The position numbers and the translations under genes were made by a program. Below the pieces are notes generated by a model, which was not told where the DNA came from, did not search any database, and was given only the letters and a program-made list of their open reading frames with translations. From positions 1-64,000 of the forward strand of contig JAQBZH010000008.1 of NCBI GenBank assembly GCA_027622005.1: a stretch of 64,000 bases of DNA, written 5' to 3'. Of the stretch, positions 10,314-20,120 are shown one piece after another. Origin of the DNA: Bacteroidota bacterium (GTDB taxonomy: Bacteria; Bacteroidota; Rhodothermia; Rhodothermales; UBA10348). Numbering within the stretch: the first letter of the stretch is position 1; every line of letters starts with the position of its first letter.

Positions 10314-10778
10314 TTAATCTTTGAGTATTTTGACATCGGCCGCGGATCCCATTTCGTCCACGGTGGCGTGGGGAGCATCTCCCCACAACCTTTCTAAAGA
10401 ATAATATTCCCTTTGTTCACGTAAAAATACATGCACAACGAGGTCCACGTAGTCCATCAACACCCAGTTGTGATGCTCTTTTCCTTCAACGTGCCACGGA
10501 CGTTCACCAGCCTTTTCTTTTAAATTGGCGCGAACGGATGCCACGATAGCTTTGACTTGAAGCTCTGAATCCCCGGTGGCAATCACAAAAAAGTCCGCAA
10601 CTCCACTTACAATGCGGACATCAAGAACTTCAATGTTTCGACCCTTTTTTTCAAGGATAGCGTCAACCGCCAACCTAGTAATCAACTTAACCGGGGCGTG
10701 GGTTTTTCTTTTTTTGTCCTCTAAGCGCTCGGGTGCAAATCCACGAGGTTCAAGTTTCAAATCTTTAATCTTTAGCAT
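10314..10778 (-). CDS. rsfS: Ribosome silencing factor
   Basis: DVRIVSGVADFFVIATGDSELQVKAIVASV...WVLMDYVDLVVHVFLREQREYYSLERLWGDA. Confidence 0.94.
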   Translation of the reverse strand: MLKIKDLKLEPRGFAPERLEDKKRKTHAPVKLITRLAVDAILEKKGRNIEVLDVRIVSGVADFFVIATGDSELQVKAIVASVRANLKEKAGERPWHVEGKEHHNWVLMDYVDLVVHVFLREQREYYSLERLWGDAPHATVDEMGSAADVKILKD

Positions 10779-10817
10779 TAAGGCTCCCTGGAAATCATCC
10801 AGTTTTTTTCAACTGTT

Positions 10818-11321
10818 CTATTGGATTGAGTCTGGAACGGCCATATCCACGTCAAGGCTATCTCCAAAATCGATCACTCGCCAAGGCCTAATCTGTTCAA
10901 AATCATTCCCGATTACGATCGTGGCATCGAAAAAATACTCGGGACCTACATCCACTTGAACAGAAGAAGCTGGAAGGCCAATGGCCAAGGCTACTTGTGC
11001 TGCCGCGTCGAGGTTTCCGATTCGGTCTAAGATCACCGATTTTTCTAGAATACCCTCTGGATAGTTATCCGTACCAACCACATCAAAGCCCTCCTCGCGC
11101 ATAAATTCCATCATTTTTAGGGCAAGGCCTGGTTTCCCTGTGGCATTGAGAATGTTGACCTGGATGATGTTTCCAAGCAAATTACCCGGGTTGTCAAACC
11201 GATGAGGGTCGGGAGTTACGGTCGTAACACGAATAAAAAAGGCGTAAAAGAGCGTTACGGCCACCCCTAGCAATAGCAGAATACCGAGGTTAAGTAGCCA
11301 ATTATTGAATCTAGTAGTCAC
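10818..11321 (-). CDS. LytR C-terminal domain-containing protein
   Basis: One N-terminal TM; IQVNILNATGKPGLALKMMEFMREEGFDV...VDVGPEYFFDATIVIGND. Confidence 0.75.
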   Translation of the reverse strand: MTTRFNNWLLNLGILLLLGVAVTLFYAFFIRVTTVTPDPHRFDNPGNLLGNIIQVNILNATGKPGLALKMMEFMREEGFDVVGTDNYPEGILEKSVILDRIGNLDAAAQVALAIGLPASSVQVDVGPEYFFDATIVIGNDFEQIRPWRVIDFGDSLDVDMAVPDSIQ

Positions 11322-11406
11322 TAATTCTTTGAAGCACAGAAGTTAAAAATACAAGATTAAAATGAAATCAAGTTACAATTAACTCGAATATTGGCGCTTT
11401 TTCGGA

Positions 11407-11970
11407 TCAACGAAGGCGATCATTCCAGAATAATTCCCTGCCTGTCGAATTGTAATCCGCTTGTAACGAGCTTCCACCGTACCGAGAATAACCATTTCCG
11501 TAACCCCCGTATCCACCGTATCCGTAAGGATTCAACATCGAACCGTACGGATTCTGGCGAAATGACAGATGGATCTCCATATTTTCTTTGGGGCGGTAGG
11601 CTATCTGGGCATTTTTAATAAAAACCTGACTATCGTTCTGTCCCGTGACGCTCATTCCGCTCTGGCCTGACAATGGGGAGTAAGCTGCAGCAACATCCAT
11701 TCTAGCGGCCAATTTGGAGCTAAACTGCCACTGCATCGTGTTGGTGTACATGGACAGGCTATTTCCACCCATCGAAGACAGCTCGAACGAATGGCTCATC
11801 GCAAAATGCTCGGGAGAAAAATATTTGTTCAGCGAAAAACCCGAGCCACCTTGATCATACAAAGGAACGGAAGCTTTTGCGGGAGAGCCTGCTGAACGCA
11901 ACTGAGCTTGAACAGGGCTATTTGCAGCCAGTAAAAGGGCAAAAAAGAGAGCAAATAGAGAAGTTCGCAT
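11407..11970 (-). CDS. Hypothetical secreted protein, Gly/Tyr-rich C-terminus
   Basis: Signal peptide MRTSLFALFFALLLAANSPVQAQ; YGYGGYGGYGNGYSRYGG. Confidence 0.6.
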   Translation of the reverse strand: MRTSLFALFFALLLAANSPVQAQLRSAGSPAKASVPLYDQGGSGFSLNKYFSPEHFAMSHSFELSSMGGNSLSMYTNTMQWQFSSKLAARMDVAAAYSPLSGQSGMSVTGQNDSQVFIKNAQIAYRPKENMEIHLSFRQNPYGSMLNPYGYGGYGGYGNGYSRYGGSSLQADYNSTGRELFWNDRLR

Positions 11971-12121
11971 AATAGAAGACCTATCTGTAGACTTGGAGGA
12001 AGTCGGAATGTCGTATTATATAAAGGCATACGACTCAAGTCAAGAACGTTCCGCGTGCCCTATTATTTTGTGCCCTGTCTAATAATATTTTTATTGACCT
12101 AGAAGCTCTCAATTCCGACAC

Positions 12122-13138
12122 ATGTCCAAAGCATCCGTATTACTTGGGATTGAAACATCGTGTGACGACACGGCCGCGGCTGTATTAATTGACGGAAGTT
12201 TGATGTCAAATGTGGTTTCGTCTCAGCCTCAGCACATTGAATTTGGGGGAGTCGTGCCAGAAGTCGCTTCCAGGGCGCATGAAAAGCTTTTAGTTTCGGT
12301 CGTTGATGATGCGCTAAAACAAGCCGGAATCGGCAAAAATGAGCTTACAGGCATTGCCGTTACAAAAGGACCAGGGTTAATTGGCTCGTTGATGGTCGGG
12401 GTCTCTTTTGCCAAAGCTGCAGCGCTCGGTCTCGGCGTTCCTTTTATTGGCGTAAACCATCTTGAAGGTCATCTGGCTTCGCTCTTTCTTTCCAATCCTC
12501 CGCCCCCCTTTCCACACCTGTGTCTGATCGTATCTGGAGGCCACACTCAACTGATGCAAATCGATGCTCCTGGTCAGTTTAAGGTCCTTGGTAAAACTAG
12601 AGATGACGCGGCTGGAGAGGCATTCGATAAAGTTGGTAAAATATTGGGGCTTGATTACCCCGCGGGCCCCCAAATTGATCGACTCGCCATTGCGGGAAAC
12701 CGCTCCTTTCATCCGTTTCCTAGGACTCGGCTGAAAGGATACGATTATTCGTTCTCTGGGATCAAAACATCCGTTTTATATTATCTAAACTCTTTTGATG
12801 AAATGCATCGAGAGGAGCTAATACGGAATTCCCTTGCAGATATTTGCGCTTCTTTTCAAGAAGCCGTGGTAGATATGCTCATTAGTCCGATTAAAAAAGC
12901 CATTAAAGATACCGGCATTCGACACGTCGGGTTGGTGGGCGGCGTATCAGCGAATTTGCGCCTCAGAACGAAAATGCTCGAACTCTTAAAACAAAACAAA
13001 GGCCAATTGTACGTTCCCGAAATGGCCTATTGTATGGACAACGCAGCGATGATTGCGATGGCCGGCTATTTCCGGTTGAAAAATGGAGAACAAAGCGACC
13101 TTTCTGAAATTGCCAATCCGTCCCTAAAACTACTTTGA
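12122..13138 (+). CDS. tsaD: tRNA N6-adenosine threonylcarbamoyltransferase
   Basis: LGIETSCDDTAAAV, VVPEVASRAHEK, GVNHLEGHLASLF, LIVSGGHTQL, DDAAGEAFDKVGK, GGVSANLRLR. Confidence 0.97.
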   Translation: MSKASVLLGIETSCDDTAAAVLIDGSLMSNVVSSQPQHIEFGGVVPEVASRAHEKLLVSVVDDALKQAGIGKNELTGIAVTKGPGLIGSLMVGVSFAKAAALGLGVPFIGVNHLEGHLASLFLSNPPPPFPHLCLIVSGGHTQLMQIDAPGQFKVLGKTRDDAAGEAFDKVGKILGLDYPAGPQIDRLAIAGNRSFHPFPRTRLKGYDYSFSGIKTSVLYYLNSFDEMHREELIRNSLADICASFQEAVVDMLISPIKKAIKDTGIRHVGLVGGVSANLRLRTKMLELLKQNKGQLYVPEMAYCMDNAAMIAMAGYFRLKNGEQSDLSEIANPSLKLL

Positions 13139-13479
13139 GCACTTTAGAAGATATCATTGAACGGATTCAAGGCGTTTTTGACCAAAATCAAGAAGGCGAC
13201 CCGGATGATATTTCGTTTTGGCGAGATCGAATCGATGCGATAGATCAGATTTTGTTGATTCTTTTAAACGAGCGATCCAATTGTGCCAACACCATTGGAC
13301 ACGTAAAAAAGAAATTAAATCTTCCGATTTATGTCCCTGAAAGGGAGAAAGTAGTCCTGGAAAATGTTCTAAAGGGTAACAAGGGTCCCTTGGATGACCA
13401 CGCAGTGCGTGGATTGTTTGAACGCATCATAGATGAAACCCGGTCGCTCGAGCGCCGAAAGTTTCAAAACATGGACTAA
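13135..13479 (+). CDS. Chorismate mutase (AroQ type)
   Basis: TTG start overlapping tsaD stop (TTGA); FWRDRIDAIDQILLILLNERSNCANTIGHVKKKLNLPIYVPEREKVVLENV. Confidence 0.85.
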   Translation: MSTLEDIIERIQGVFDQNQEGDPDDISFWRDRIDAIDQILLILLNERSNCANTIGHVKKKLNLPIYVPEREKVVLENVLKGNKGPLDDHAVRGLFERIIDETRSLERRKFQNMD

Positions 13480-13491
13480 TAGTTACCCGAA

Positions 13492-14553
13492 TTGAAGATA
13501 ACCCGAACCCATATTTGGACACTAGTAGGTATCGTCATTTTAGCCGGTCTTACTACGGCTTTCGTCGTCAATGATCAGTTCTTTGGCGATGCCACAACGG
13601 GTTTTGATCAGGCTCAGCCTTTCAATGTGTATCCAGAGGCGTCGATTGAACAGGTGGCAGATAGCCTAGTGGCTAACCGGATTTTATCAAAAAAATCTGG
13701 CCTTTTGCTTCTGGCGTCATTGAGTGGCTGGGGTGACGTAATCAAAGCAGGTCATTATGAAGCTACGGTAGGTCAGTCCAATCTCGATCTACTCATTATG
13801 ATGAGACAAGGGAGGGAAACACCTATTCATATGGTCGTTCCTGGCGGGACGTATAAGGAGCGACTAATAACGAGAATGGCCAAAGACATGGCCTTTTCCG
13901 AGGACGACCTCAAAAATGCGTTGGGTGATGTTCGACTGGCAACTGAACTAAAGACCGACACGACGCATTTGTGGGCCTACATGGTCCCAGATACCTATTT
14001 CTTTTACTGGCTAACGAGTCCAGAAGACGTCATTCGAAGGCTAAAAGACCAAGCCGATAAAGTCATAGCTGCGACCATTGACTCGGTTCAGAGCTTACCG
14101 CAGAACATGACTCCGGATGAGGTCGTGCGTATGGCCGGAATCGTTGAATGGGAATCGGCCCATAATCCCGAAAAAGCGACCATAGCCGGGGTTTACTTGA
14201 ATCGATTAAAAAATAAGTGGAAGCTCGACGCCGACCCCACGGTTCAATATGCCATCATGAAAATAGAGGGCGAGAAAAGGCGGCTGTTTTTTAGGGATTA
14301 CAAAATGAATCATCCCTATAACACGTACAAATTTAGAGGATTGCCCCCCGGACCTATCACCAATCCTTCAATGCCCTCGATTCAAGGGGTTTTGAATCCA
14401 GAAACCCATGACTACTTCTTTTTCGTCGCTAAGGGAGATGGACAGCATCTTTTTAGCAGATCGCTGAATGAGCACCGCCAGCGCGCACGCGATTATTATA
14501 GGTTGATGCGAAAAAAACGCGCTGAAGAAGAAGCGGCAAAGGCGTCTGAGTAA
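13492..14553 (+). CDS. mltG: Endolytic transglycosylase MltG
   Basis: TTG start; MAGIVEWESAHNPEKATIAGVYLNRLKNKWKLDADPTVQYA...YNTYKFRGLPPGPITNPSMPSIQGVLNPETHDYFFFVA. Confidence 0.94.
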   Translation: MKITRTHIWTLVGIVILAGLTTAFVVNDQFFGDATTGFDQAQPFNVYPEASIEQVADSLVANRILSKKSGLLLLASLSGWGDVIKAGHYEATVGQSNLDLLIMMRQGRETPIHMVVPGGTYKERLITRMAKDMAFSEDDLKNALGDVRLATELKTDTTHLWAYMVPDTYFFYWLTSPEDVIRRLKDQADKVIAATIDSVQSLPQNMTPDEVVRMAGIVEWESAHNPEKATIAGVYLNRLKNKWKLDADPTVQYAIMKIEGEKRRLFFRDYKMNHPYNTYKFRGLPPGPITNPSMPSIQGVLNPETHDYFFFVAKGDGQHLFSRSLNEHRQRARDYYRLMRKKRAEEEAAKASE

Positions 14554-14622
14554 TCTAAACGCCTAGAAAATGTTTTGCTCGCTTCAGAGGATTCGTACTA
14601 AGGTATCTGCGGACCCGCACCT

Positions 14623-15120
14623 TTAGAAAAAGCTGTAAACAAACGCTTTCAGTCCCATAAGAATTCCAATCAGGCCTAGGAGAAACCCCGCTCCGTACCA
14701 GATTCGCCCGATTTTTGGCAAGTAAATGACGAATTGCAAGGCGCCAAACAGCACGGTGACGCCGCCCATCATCAACCAAAGCTCTTCAAAGGGTCCTGTT
14801 GGTCGAATCAGACTAAATACCACCAACGCCGGTATCCCAATGCCGATCAATGTTGTGGCCGCAAACGTAACGAGCGTAGTGATGTACGACCACCCAATAT
14901 TCGCTTTAACCCCAAACAATCTTTCCCTTACAACGCGGTAGGATCGATCCCGAACGAGAAGGATGGACACGATTGGGATAAGAAGGACGCCGTATTTAAT
15001 TACGATTTGAGCCGAAACGCGGTCAAATCCTTGCCCGTACATGAACCAAACGACAACGGCCATTTCCGCAGCAGCCAACAAAACGAGCCCGAACAATACG
15101 TTTTTGATTAGGTTGGCCAA
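14623..15120 (-). CDS. Hypothetical membrane protein
   Basis: 165 aa with about 5 hydrophobic TM segments. Confidence 0.55.
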   Translation of the reverse strand: MANLIKNVLFGLVLLAAAEMAVVVWFMYGQGFDRVSAQIVIKYGVLLIPIVSILLVRDRSYRVVRERLFGVKANIGWSYITTLVTFAATTLIGIGIPALVVFSLIRPTGPFEELWLMMGGVTVLFGALQFVIYLPKIGRIWYGAGFLLGLIGILMGLKAFVYSFF

Positions 15121-15201
15121 AATAGAATGTTCGTTTGATTGTAAACCGATGCTTTGCTTGTCGTGTCTATCCCCATAAATCAGGTACCCGATCTAGGGAT
15201 G

Positions 15202-15234
15202 GTAGGGGGGAATGCCGAAGGCATTCCCCCCTAC
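15202..15234. terminator. Perfect 15-bp hairpin with 3-nt loop, at the 3' end of the FadL-like gene
   Basis: gtaggggggaatgcc-gaa-ggcattcccccctac; on the minus strand the apex reads C(TTCG)G; on the plus strand it is followed by tttttaaaa. Confidence 0.75.
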
Positions 15235-15237
15235 TTT

Positions 15238-16830
15238 TTAAAACCCAAACGTAACGCCTAATTGGAATCGACTCCGCATGACGTCTTCCGTTACATACGG
15301 TGCCGGTGCGTCAACGAAATCGGTATAAACTTGGTATTTGTCTTCAAACGACTCTCTCATCCATGAAAAATCAGCTCGAATATTTTTACCAATTGTGTAT
15401 CCGACGCCAGCACTAACAAACGTCCGGTCTCGATTGATTTCGGCACCTCCGGCTTCCAACTTATTAGCGTGGGCATCGGGATAAATCGCTAGTCCGGCGC
15501 GAACGACCCAAGAATCATCCAAATTGTAAACAACGCTTAATCGCGTATTAAGAACCGCATCCAGCCCCCTAGTGATGGCTACATTTTCGTCGGCGAAATT
15601 ATCCTCTTCTGAATCCATTTCCATTTGCGACCAATCAATGTATTCGATATCAGCCGCTATATGGGCTTTACCGAATGTATGGGCTGCACCTAAGCCCAAT
15701 TTCCAAGGCGTGGTAAACGAGTACGTAAAGGAACCTGTACCAGCGTCCCGATCATCGCCACCATACTCAAAAGAATCTCCATTGTCGAAAAGGGTCGAGA
15801 GAACCGTACTATAATTGTCATCAACCGAATAGTAAGTCGGACTTTCGACCGACATTCCAAGACTAAGATTGGGCCGGACCACTGCGGAAAACCCAAAACG
15901 CACATTGGCGCCTACAACATCGGACTCAACTCTTTCTTGAAATCGTAAAAAATCGAAGTCCGTGGTTCCGCCAAACCCATCATTATGATTGTTGAAATCA
16001 TCTTCTACCAATTCCCGAGAGTAAGTGTACGTCCCGAACGGGATATTGATGGACGCCCCAAACATCACATCTTTCGCAATCTCCATGGCCCCACCCACAT
16101 TGATTTCAGACATCCGGCCGGTTTCGTCAACGAAACCAATCTGACTTAATGTCCCCCTCGTCACTGCCGGCGTAAATGGGACCGAATTGCCAGCACTCAG
16201 CTTATCCTGATCCAGATCGATCGCGAAGGTTTCGAATCCAATAAATGATAGCGTTCTGTCAAACGATGGAAACGTGCCATCGGCATCCGTTTCTAACGTA
16301 AACTCACTCTCAACTGGCATCAAAAAGTCCGTAAACGAATTGGATTGGTTGTTCCCTTTGAAAAGTAGACTCCTTTCAAAACTAGCTACTTGATTGAAGG
16401 AGGCTCCAACCACCATGGATCCTTGTGTTGTAGGCAGTTTAAAGAGATAAGAGAGGCTTCCGAGTCCAGATGCCGTTACGTCGTTTTTCAATGGGCTCGA
16501 GATGCCAGGCGCCGTAAATACACCTTTATCCGTCGTGTTTAGCCCTGTCAGTGAACCACTAAAATACGAGCCTTTCGCCCAGCCAAGCCCAGCCGGATTC
16601 GTAAAAAAGGCAGAGCCGTCGGATACCCCCGCTATTCCTGTGCCCGCCAAGCCCATATTGATTGCATTTACACCCGGCGCTCTGCCGGCCAATCGATAAG
16701 CGTCATCTCCGGTTTGGCCATAAGCAATGCCTGTAAACATCCAAGCCAACGAACAAATAACAAATGCCAGAATCGTGATCTCCCAATAGCTTTGATGCTG
16801 GAAGGCGATGGTTTTAACCCTAGTTTTCAT
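15238..16830 (-). CDS. OmpP1/FadL/TodX family outer membrane transporter
   Basis: Signal; DDAYRLAGRAPGVNAINMGLAGTGIAGVSDGSAFFTNPAGLGW; C-terminal beta-strand RSRFQLGVTFGF. Confidence 0.85.
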   Translation of the reverse strand: MKTRVKTIAFQHQSYWEITILAFVICSLAWMFTGIAYGQTGDDAYRLAGRAPGVNAINMGLAGTGIAGVSDGSAFFTNPAGLGWAKGSYFSGSLTGLNTTDKGVFTAPGISSPLKNDVTASGLGSLSYLFKLPTTQGSMVVGASFNQVASFERSLLFKGNNQSNSFTDFLMPVESEFTLETDADGTFPSFDRTLSFIGFETFAIDLDQDKLSAGNSVPFTPAVTRGTLSQIGFVDETGRMSEINVGGAMEIAKDVMFGASINIPFGTYTYSRELVEDDFNNHNDGFGGTTDFDFLRFQERVESDVVGANVRFGFSAVVRPNLSLGMSVESPTYYSVDDNYSTVLSTLFDNGDSFEYGGDDRDAGTGSFTYSFTTPWKLGLGAAHTFGKAHIAADIEYIDWSQMEMDSEEDNFADENVAITRGLDAVLNTRLSVVYNLDDSWVVRAGLAIYPDAHANKLEAGGAEINRDRTFVSAGVGYTIGKNIRADFSWMRESFEDKYQVYTDFVDAPAPYVTEDVMRSRFQLGVTFGF

Positions 16831-16968
16831 ATTGCCTAAGTATCTATTTTTTAGAGCTTTGTAGACATTGATATCAGCGCTTTTTTGGCCGTTCTCTGCC
16901 CGTACCCAACAAGGGATAATGGGAGGTGATAGAAGTCAAAAAAGCTAATGTTAGCCGGATGGGCTAGG

Positions 16969-18276
16969 TCAATTGCCCGTGCGAGAAGAACTTCTGGAAG
17001 AACCGGATCCTGAAGACCGACTCGACGAACCTGAAGAAGATGATCCGGATGATCGGCTGCTGGAGCCCGTTGATGAGCCCGTTGATCGGCCGCTTGAACC
17101 CGATGACCGGCCGCTTGAACCCGTAGATGAACCCGATGACCGGCCGCTTGAACCCGTAGATGAGCCCGACGAGCGGCTACTAGAGCCTGTCGAACGCCCG
17201 GTCGAACTGGACCCTTTTGAACTCTCTGTTCCAGAAGAACGCGAGCTACCCGATCTTGAGGATTCGGTTGATCGTGTAGTTCCGCTTGAACGCGTGCTGC
17301 TTCCTGTAGACCGCGAAGTAGAGGAACCCGTCGATCTTTCGGTCGCGCCCTCTGACCTGGTCGAAGAACCTGTTGATCTAGTACCAGAAGATCTGGGGTT
17401 TTCGCCACTCCGATTCCCGGATGTGGTTCGAGTAGCCGTTCTCCCCGTACTGATTGTCGTACGTGAAGTATTATTTCCATCATTGGAAGCCCCGATAGTC
17501 GAGCGTGTAGCGCGAATAGGAGTATCCGACTTCCCTGCCGAACTCGCGCTTCCTGACGTGTTTACAATGGTTCTCGATCCCCGATCAGCTATACCGGTCG
17601 AAGATCCGCTTGTCAAATTGCCTCGGTTACTGTTAACTCCGACGCGGCCGCCTCTCATTTCCTCGTCTCGGCCGCTGGTCAAAGCGCTTCTTGCCATGGT
17701 AGCGTCTCGAGCTCCATAATTTCCTCGTGCTACCGAGACTCCACCCGAATAGGGATAACCGTAGTTACCGTAGCCATACTGGTTGTATCCGTATCCACCA
17801 AATCCATTACCGTAGCCATATCCGAAGTGGCCATATCCGTAACCATAGGACGAATAACCCAATCCATACCCAAATGGGCTCCCATAGCCAAAAGAGAAAC
17901 TCCATCCCGGAGAATACATTCCGGCTAAGGAGTTGCAGTAAAAGACGTCCCAGCAACTGTAATTAGAATACCCAAAACCGTAAAAAGAGTCGAAATAACG
18001 GCTGTATGTGTAAGGGTCGTGATTATACCAGTCGTAGGAATCGTACACGTCTTCATCGACGTAACCATCTTCATAATACTTGCGCACAACTACGTCGCCG
18101 TCTTCTTCGTAATCAGCTACAACCTGATCTAATCCACCGTGTGGACGTTCGAAGGCTACTAATTGGGTATAACAACCGCTAGTAAAAATGAGGGCGAAAA
18201 GGCCCAAAACGAGCGGTAGAAAGGTTTTAAGCGGGCGGTTGCCGTGGCTAACTGGGTGCAGTTTTTCGGTCTGCAT
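16969..18276 (-). CDS. Low-complexity lipoprotein: Gly/Tyr-rich middle, Ser/Gly/Thr/Arg-rich repeat tail
   Basis: Met at 18276 with upstream aaggagtt RBS; MQTEKLHPVSHGNRPLKTFLPLVLGLFALIFTSGC lipobox; then YGYGYGHFGYGYGNGFGGYGYN, then (SGSSTGSSGRS)n. Confidence 0.7.
   Translation of the reverse strand: MQTEKLHPVSHGNRPLKTFLPLVLGLFALIFTSGCYTQLVAFERPHGGLDQVVADYEEDGDVVVRKYYEDGYVDEDVYDSYDWYNHDPYTYSRYFDSFYGFGYSNYSCWDVFYCNSLAGMYSPGWSFSFGYGSPFGYGLGYSSYGYGYGHFGYGYGNGFGGYGYNQYGYGNYGYPYSGGVSVARGNYGARDATMARSALTSGRDEEMRGGRVGVNSNRGNLTSGSSTGIADRGSRTIVNTSGSASSAGKSDTPIRATRSTIGASNDGNNTSRTTISTGRTATRTTSGNRSGENPRSSGTRSTGSSTRSEGATERSTGSSTSRSTGSSTRSSGTTRSTESSRSGSSRSSGTESSKGSSSTGRSTGSSSRSSGSSTGSSGRSSGSSTGSSGRSSGSSGRSTGSSTGSSSRSSGSSSSGSSSRSSGSGSSRSSSRTGN
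17105..17170. repeat. 33-bp tandem minisatellite (two near-identical units plus degenerate flanking copies) encoding SGSSTGSSGRS on the minus strand
   Basis: gaccggccgcttgaacccgtagatgaacccgat (17105-17137) and gaccggccgcttgaacccgtagatgagcccgac (17138-17170). Confidence 0.85.
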
Positions 18277-18544
18277 ATCAATAACTCCTTTTTTATGGCT
18301 TAGTGGCAAATCCGACCCTGGTAGTTTAATTAAGCACGAAACATCATTAAAGTTTCCTTCTAACTCTGCCGCACTCAATTGTCGTTTTGGCACACATCCC
18401 CTTTTTGAATTCATCTCATGGGGTTGGCATTTGGTGAAAACTACGGCAAATACCGCGCCGAATCGTGTCCGAGTCATCTAAGCGGTGTATATACCGTTTT
18501 AGTGACTTCAATTCTAGGCAACTGCTCGCAGAACTGTACAGTTT

Positions 18545-18552
18545 TACTTTTG
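18545..18552 (+). promoter_or_regulatory. Possible Bacteroidota-type -7 element upstream of proS
   Basis: TACTTTTG matches TAnnTTTG, about 49 nt before the proS start; no clear -33 TTG seen. Confidence 0.3.
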
Positions 18553-18600
18553 TAGGACCGCATAGTAAGTCGACTTTCTTCTTTTCGAATCTATAGTAAA

Positions 18601-20073
18601 ATGGCTGAAGCAATCACCTCGCGTGAACAAGATTATTCTCAGTGGTATTTGGACGTTATTAAGTTTGCAAAGCTGGCGGATTATTCCCCAGTCCGCGGGT
18701 GCATGATTATTCGGCCCAATGGCTATGCCTTGTGGGAAAATATGCAGAAGGCTTTGGATGAAATGTTCAAAGCAACGGGGCATCAAAACGCTTATTTCCC
18801 GATTTTCATCCCCCAGTCGTTTTTGGCGAAGGAAGCAGCGCATGTGGACGGCTTTGCGAAAGAATGTGCGGTCGTTACTCACTCTCGTCTAAAAATGGAT
18901 CCAGTCCTTGGACTGATTGCAGATCCCGATTCCAAGCTCGAGGAGAATCTCATTGTCCGGCCCACGTCCGAGACGATCATATGGGATACCTACAGCCGCT
19001 GGATTCAGTCCTGGCGTGATCTTCCTATCCTCTTGAACCAGTGGGCCAATGTGGTTAGGTGGGAAATGCGAACCCGCTTGTTCTTGCGCACCATGGAGTT
19101 CTTGTGGCAAGAAGGGCATACCGCGCACGCCACCGAGCAGGAAGCGATCGCAGAAACGCTAACGATTTTAGACATCTATGCCAAATTCGCTGAAGAATAC
19201 ATGGCCGTACCGGTCATTAAGGGAATTAAAACCGCCTCCGAGCGCTTTGCAGGGGCTGTAGAGACCTATTGCATCGAAGCTATGATGCAAGACGGCAAGG
19301 CCCTTCAAGCCGGAACGAGTCACTTTTTGGGTCAAAATTTTGCCAAAGCATTCGAGTGCAAGTTTCAAAACAAAAACAACGAGCTGGAATATGTTTGGGC
19401 CACTTCGTGGGGCGTCTCGACCCGCTTGATCGGCGCCTTAATTATGGTTCATTCGGATGATCAAGGACTCATCCTGCCACCCAAACTTGCACCTACCCAA
19501 GTCGCCTTGGTGCCGATTTATCGTAGCGACGAAGAACGCACCAAAGTGCTCGAGACCGCAGGGAGGATCAAAGCCGAGTTGACAGCCGCGGGCGTACGCA
19601 TAATTGTTGACGACCGCGATGGTTTCAGACCCGGTTGGAAGTTCAATGAGTATGAAGTTCAAGGCGTTCCAGTCCGCCTGGCCCTCGGTCCTCGAGACGT
19701 CGAAAATGGAACTGTGGAAGTGGCTCGACGGGACAATGGATCGAAAACCACTGTTTCCAGCGCCAACTTGGGCGAGTTCATGCTGAAAACACTCGACGAA
19801 GTTCAAAACGGATTGTTTGAACGAGCCCTTAAGTCGCGTGAAAGCATGACGACTACGGTTGAAACGTATGAGGAATTCCTGTCTGTTCTCGATTCAAAAG
19901 GTGGGTTTGTCCGCATGCATTGGGACGGTACAGACGAAACAGAGCAACGGATAAAAGAAGAGACTAAGGCTACCATTCGATGTATTCCGCTCGAAGGATA
20001 TGACGAAGCCGGGTTCGATCCGATTTCAGGTAAGCCGTCCAAAGGCTATGTCTACTTCGCCCGATCTTATTAG
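18601..20073 (+). CDS. proS: Proline--tRNA ligase (archaeal/eukaryote-like type)
   Basis: [123 protein letters not shown]. Confidence 0.96.
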   Translation: MAEAITSREQDYSQWYLDVIKFAKLADYSPVRGCMIIRPNGYALWENMQKALDEMFKATGHQNAYFPIFIPQSFLAKEAAHVDGFAKECAVVTHSRLKMDPVLGLIADPDSKLEENLIVRPTSETIIWDTYSRWIQSWRDLPILLNQWANVVRWEMRTRLFLRTMEFLWQEGHTAHATEQEAIAETLTILDIYAKFAEEYMAVPVIKGIKTASERFAGAVETYCIEAMMQDGKALQAGTSHFLGQNFAKAFECKFQNKNNELEYVWATSWGVSTRLIGALIMVHSDDQGLILPPKLAPTQVALVPIYRSDEERTKVLETAGRIKAELTAAGVRIIVDDRDGFRPGWKFNEYEVQGVPVRLALGPRDVENGTVEVARRDNGSKTTVSSANLGEFMLKTLDEVQNGLFERALKSRESMTTTVETYEEFLSVLDSKGGFVRMHWDGTDETEQRIKEETKATIRCIPLEGYDEAGFDPISGKPSKGYVYFARSY

Positions 20074-20120
20074 GGCCCCGTAGGGTATTTGGGCTCAGTC
20101 CGGCTTCTAGGCCTCCTAAT

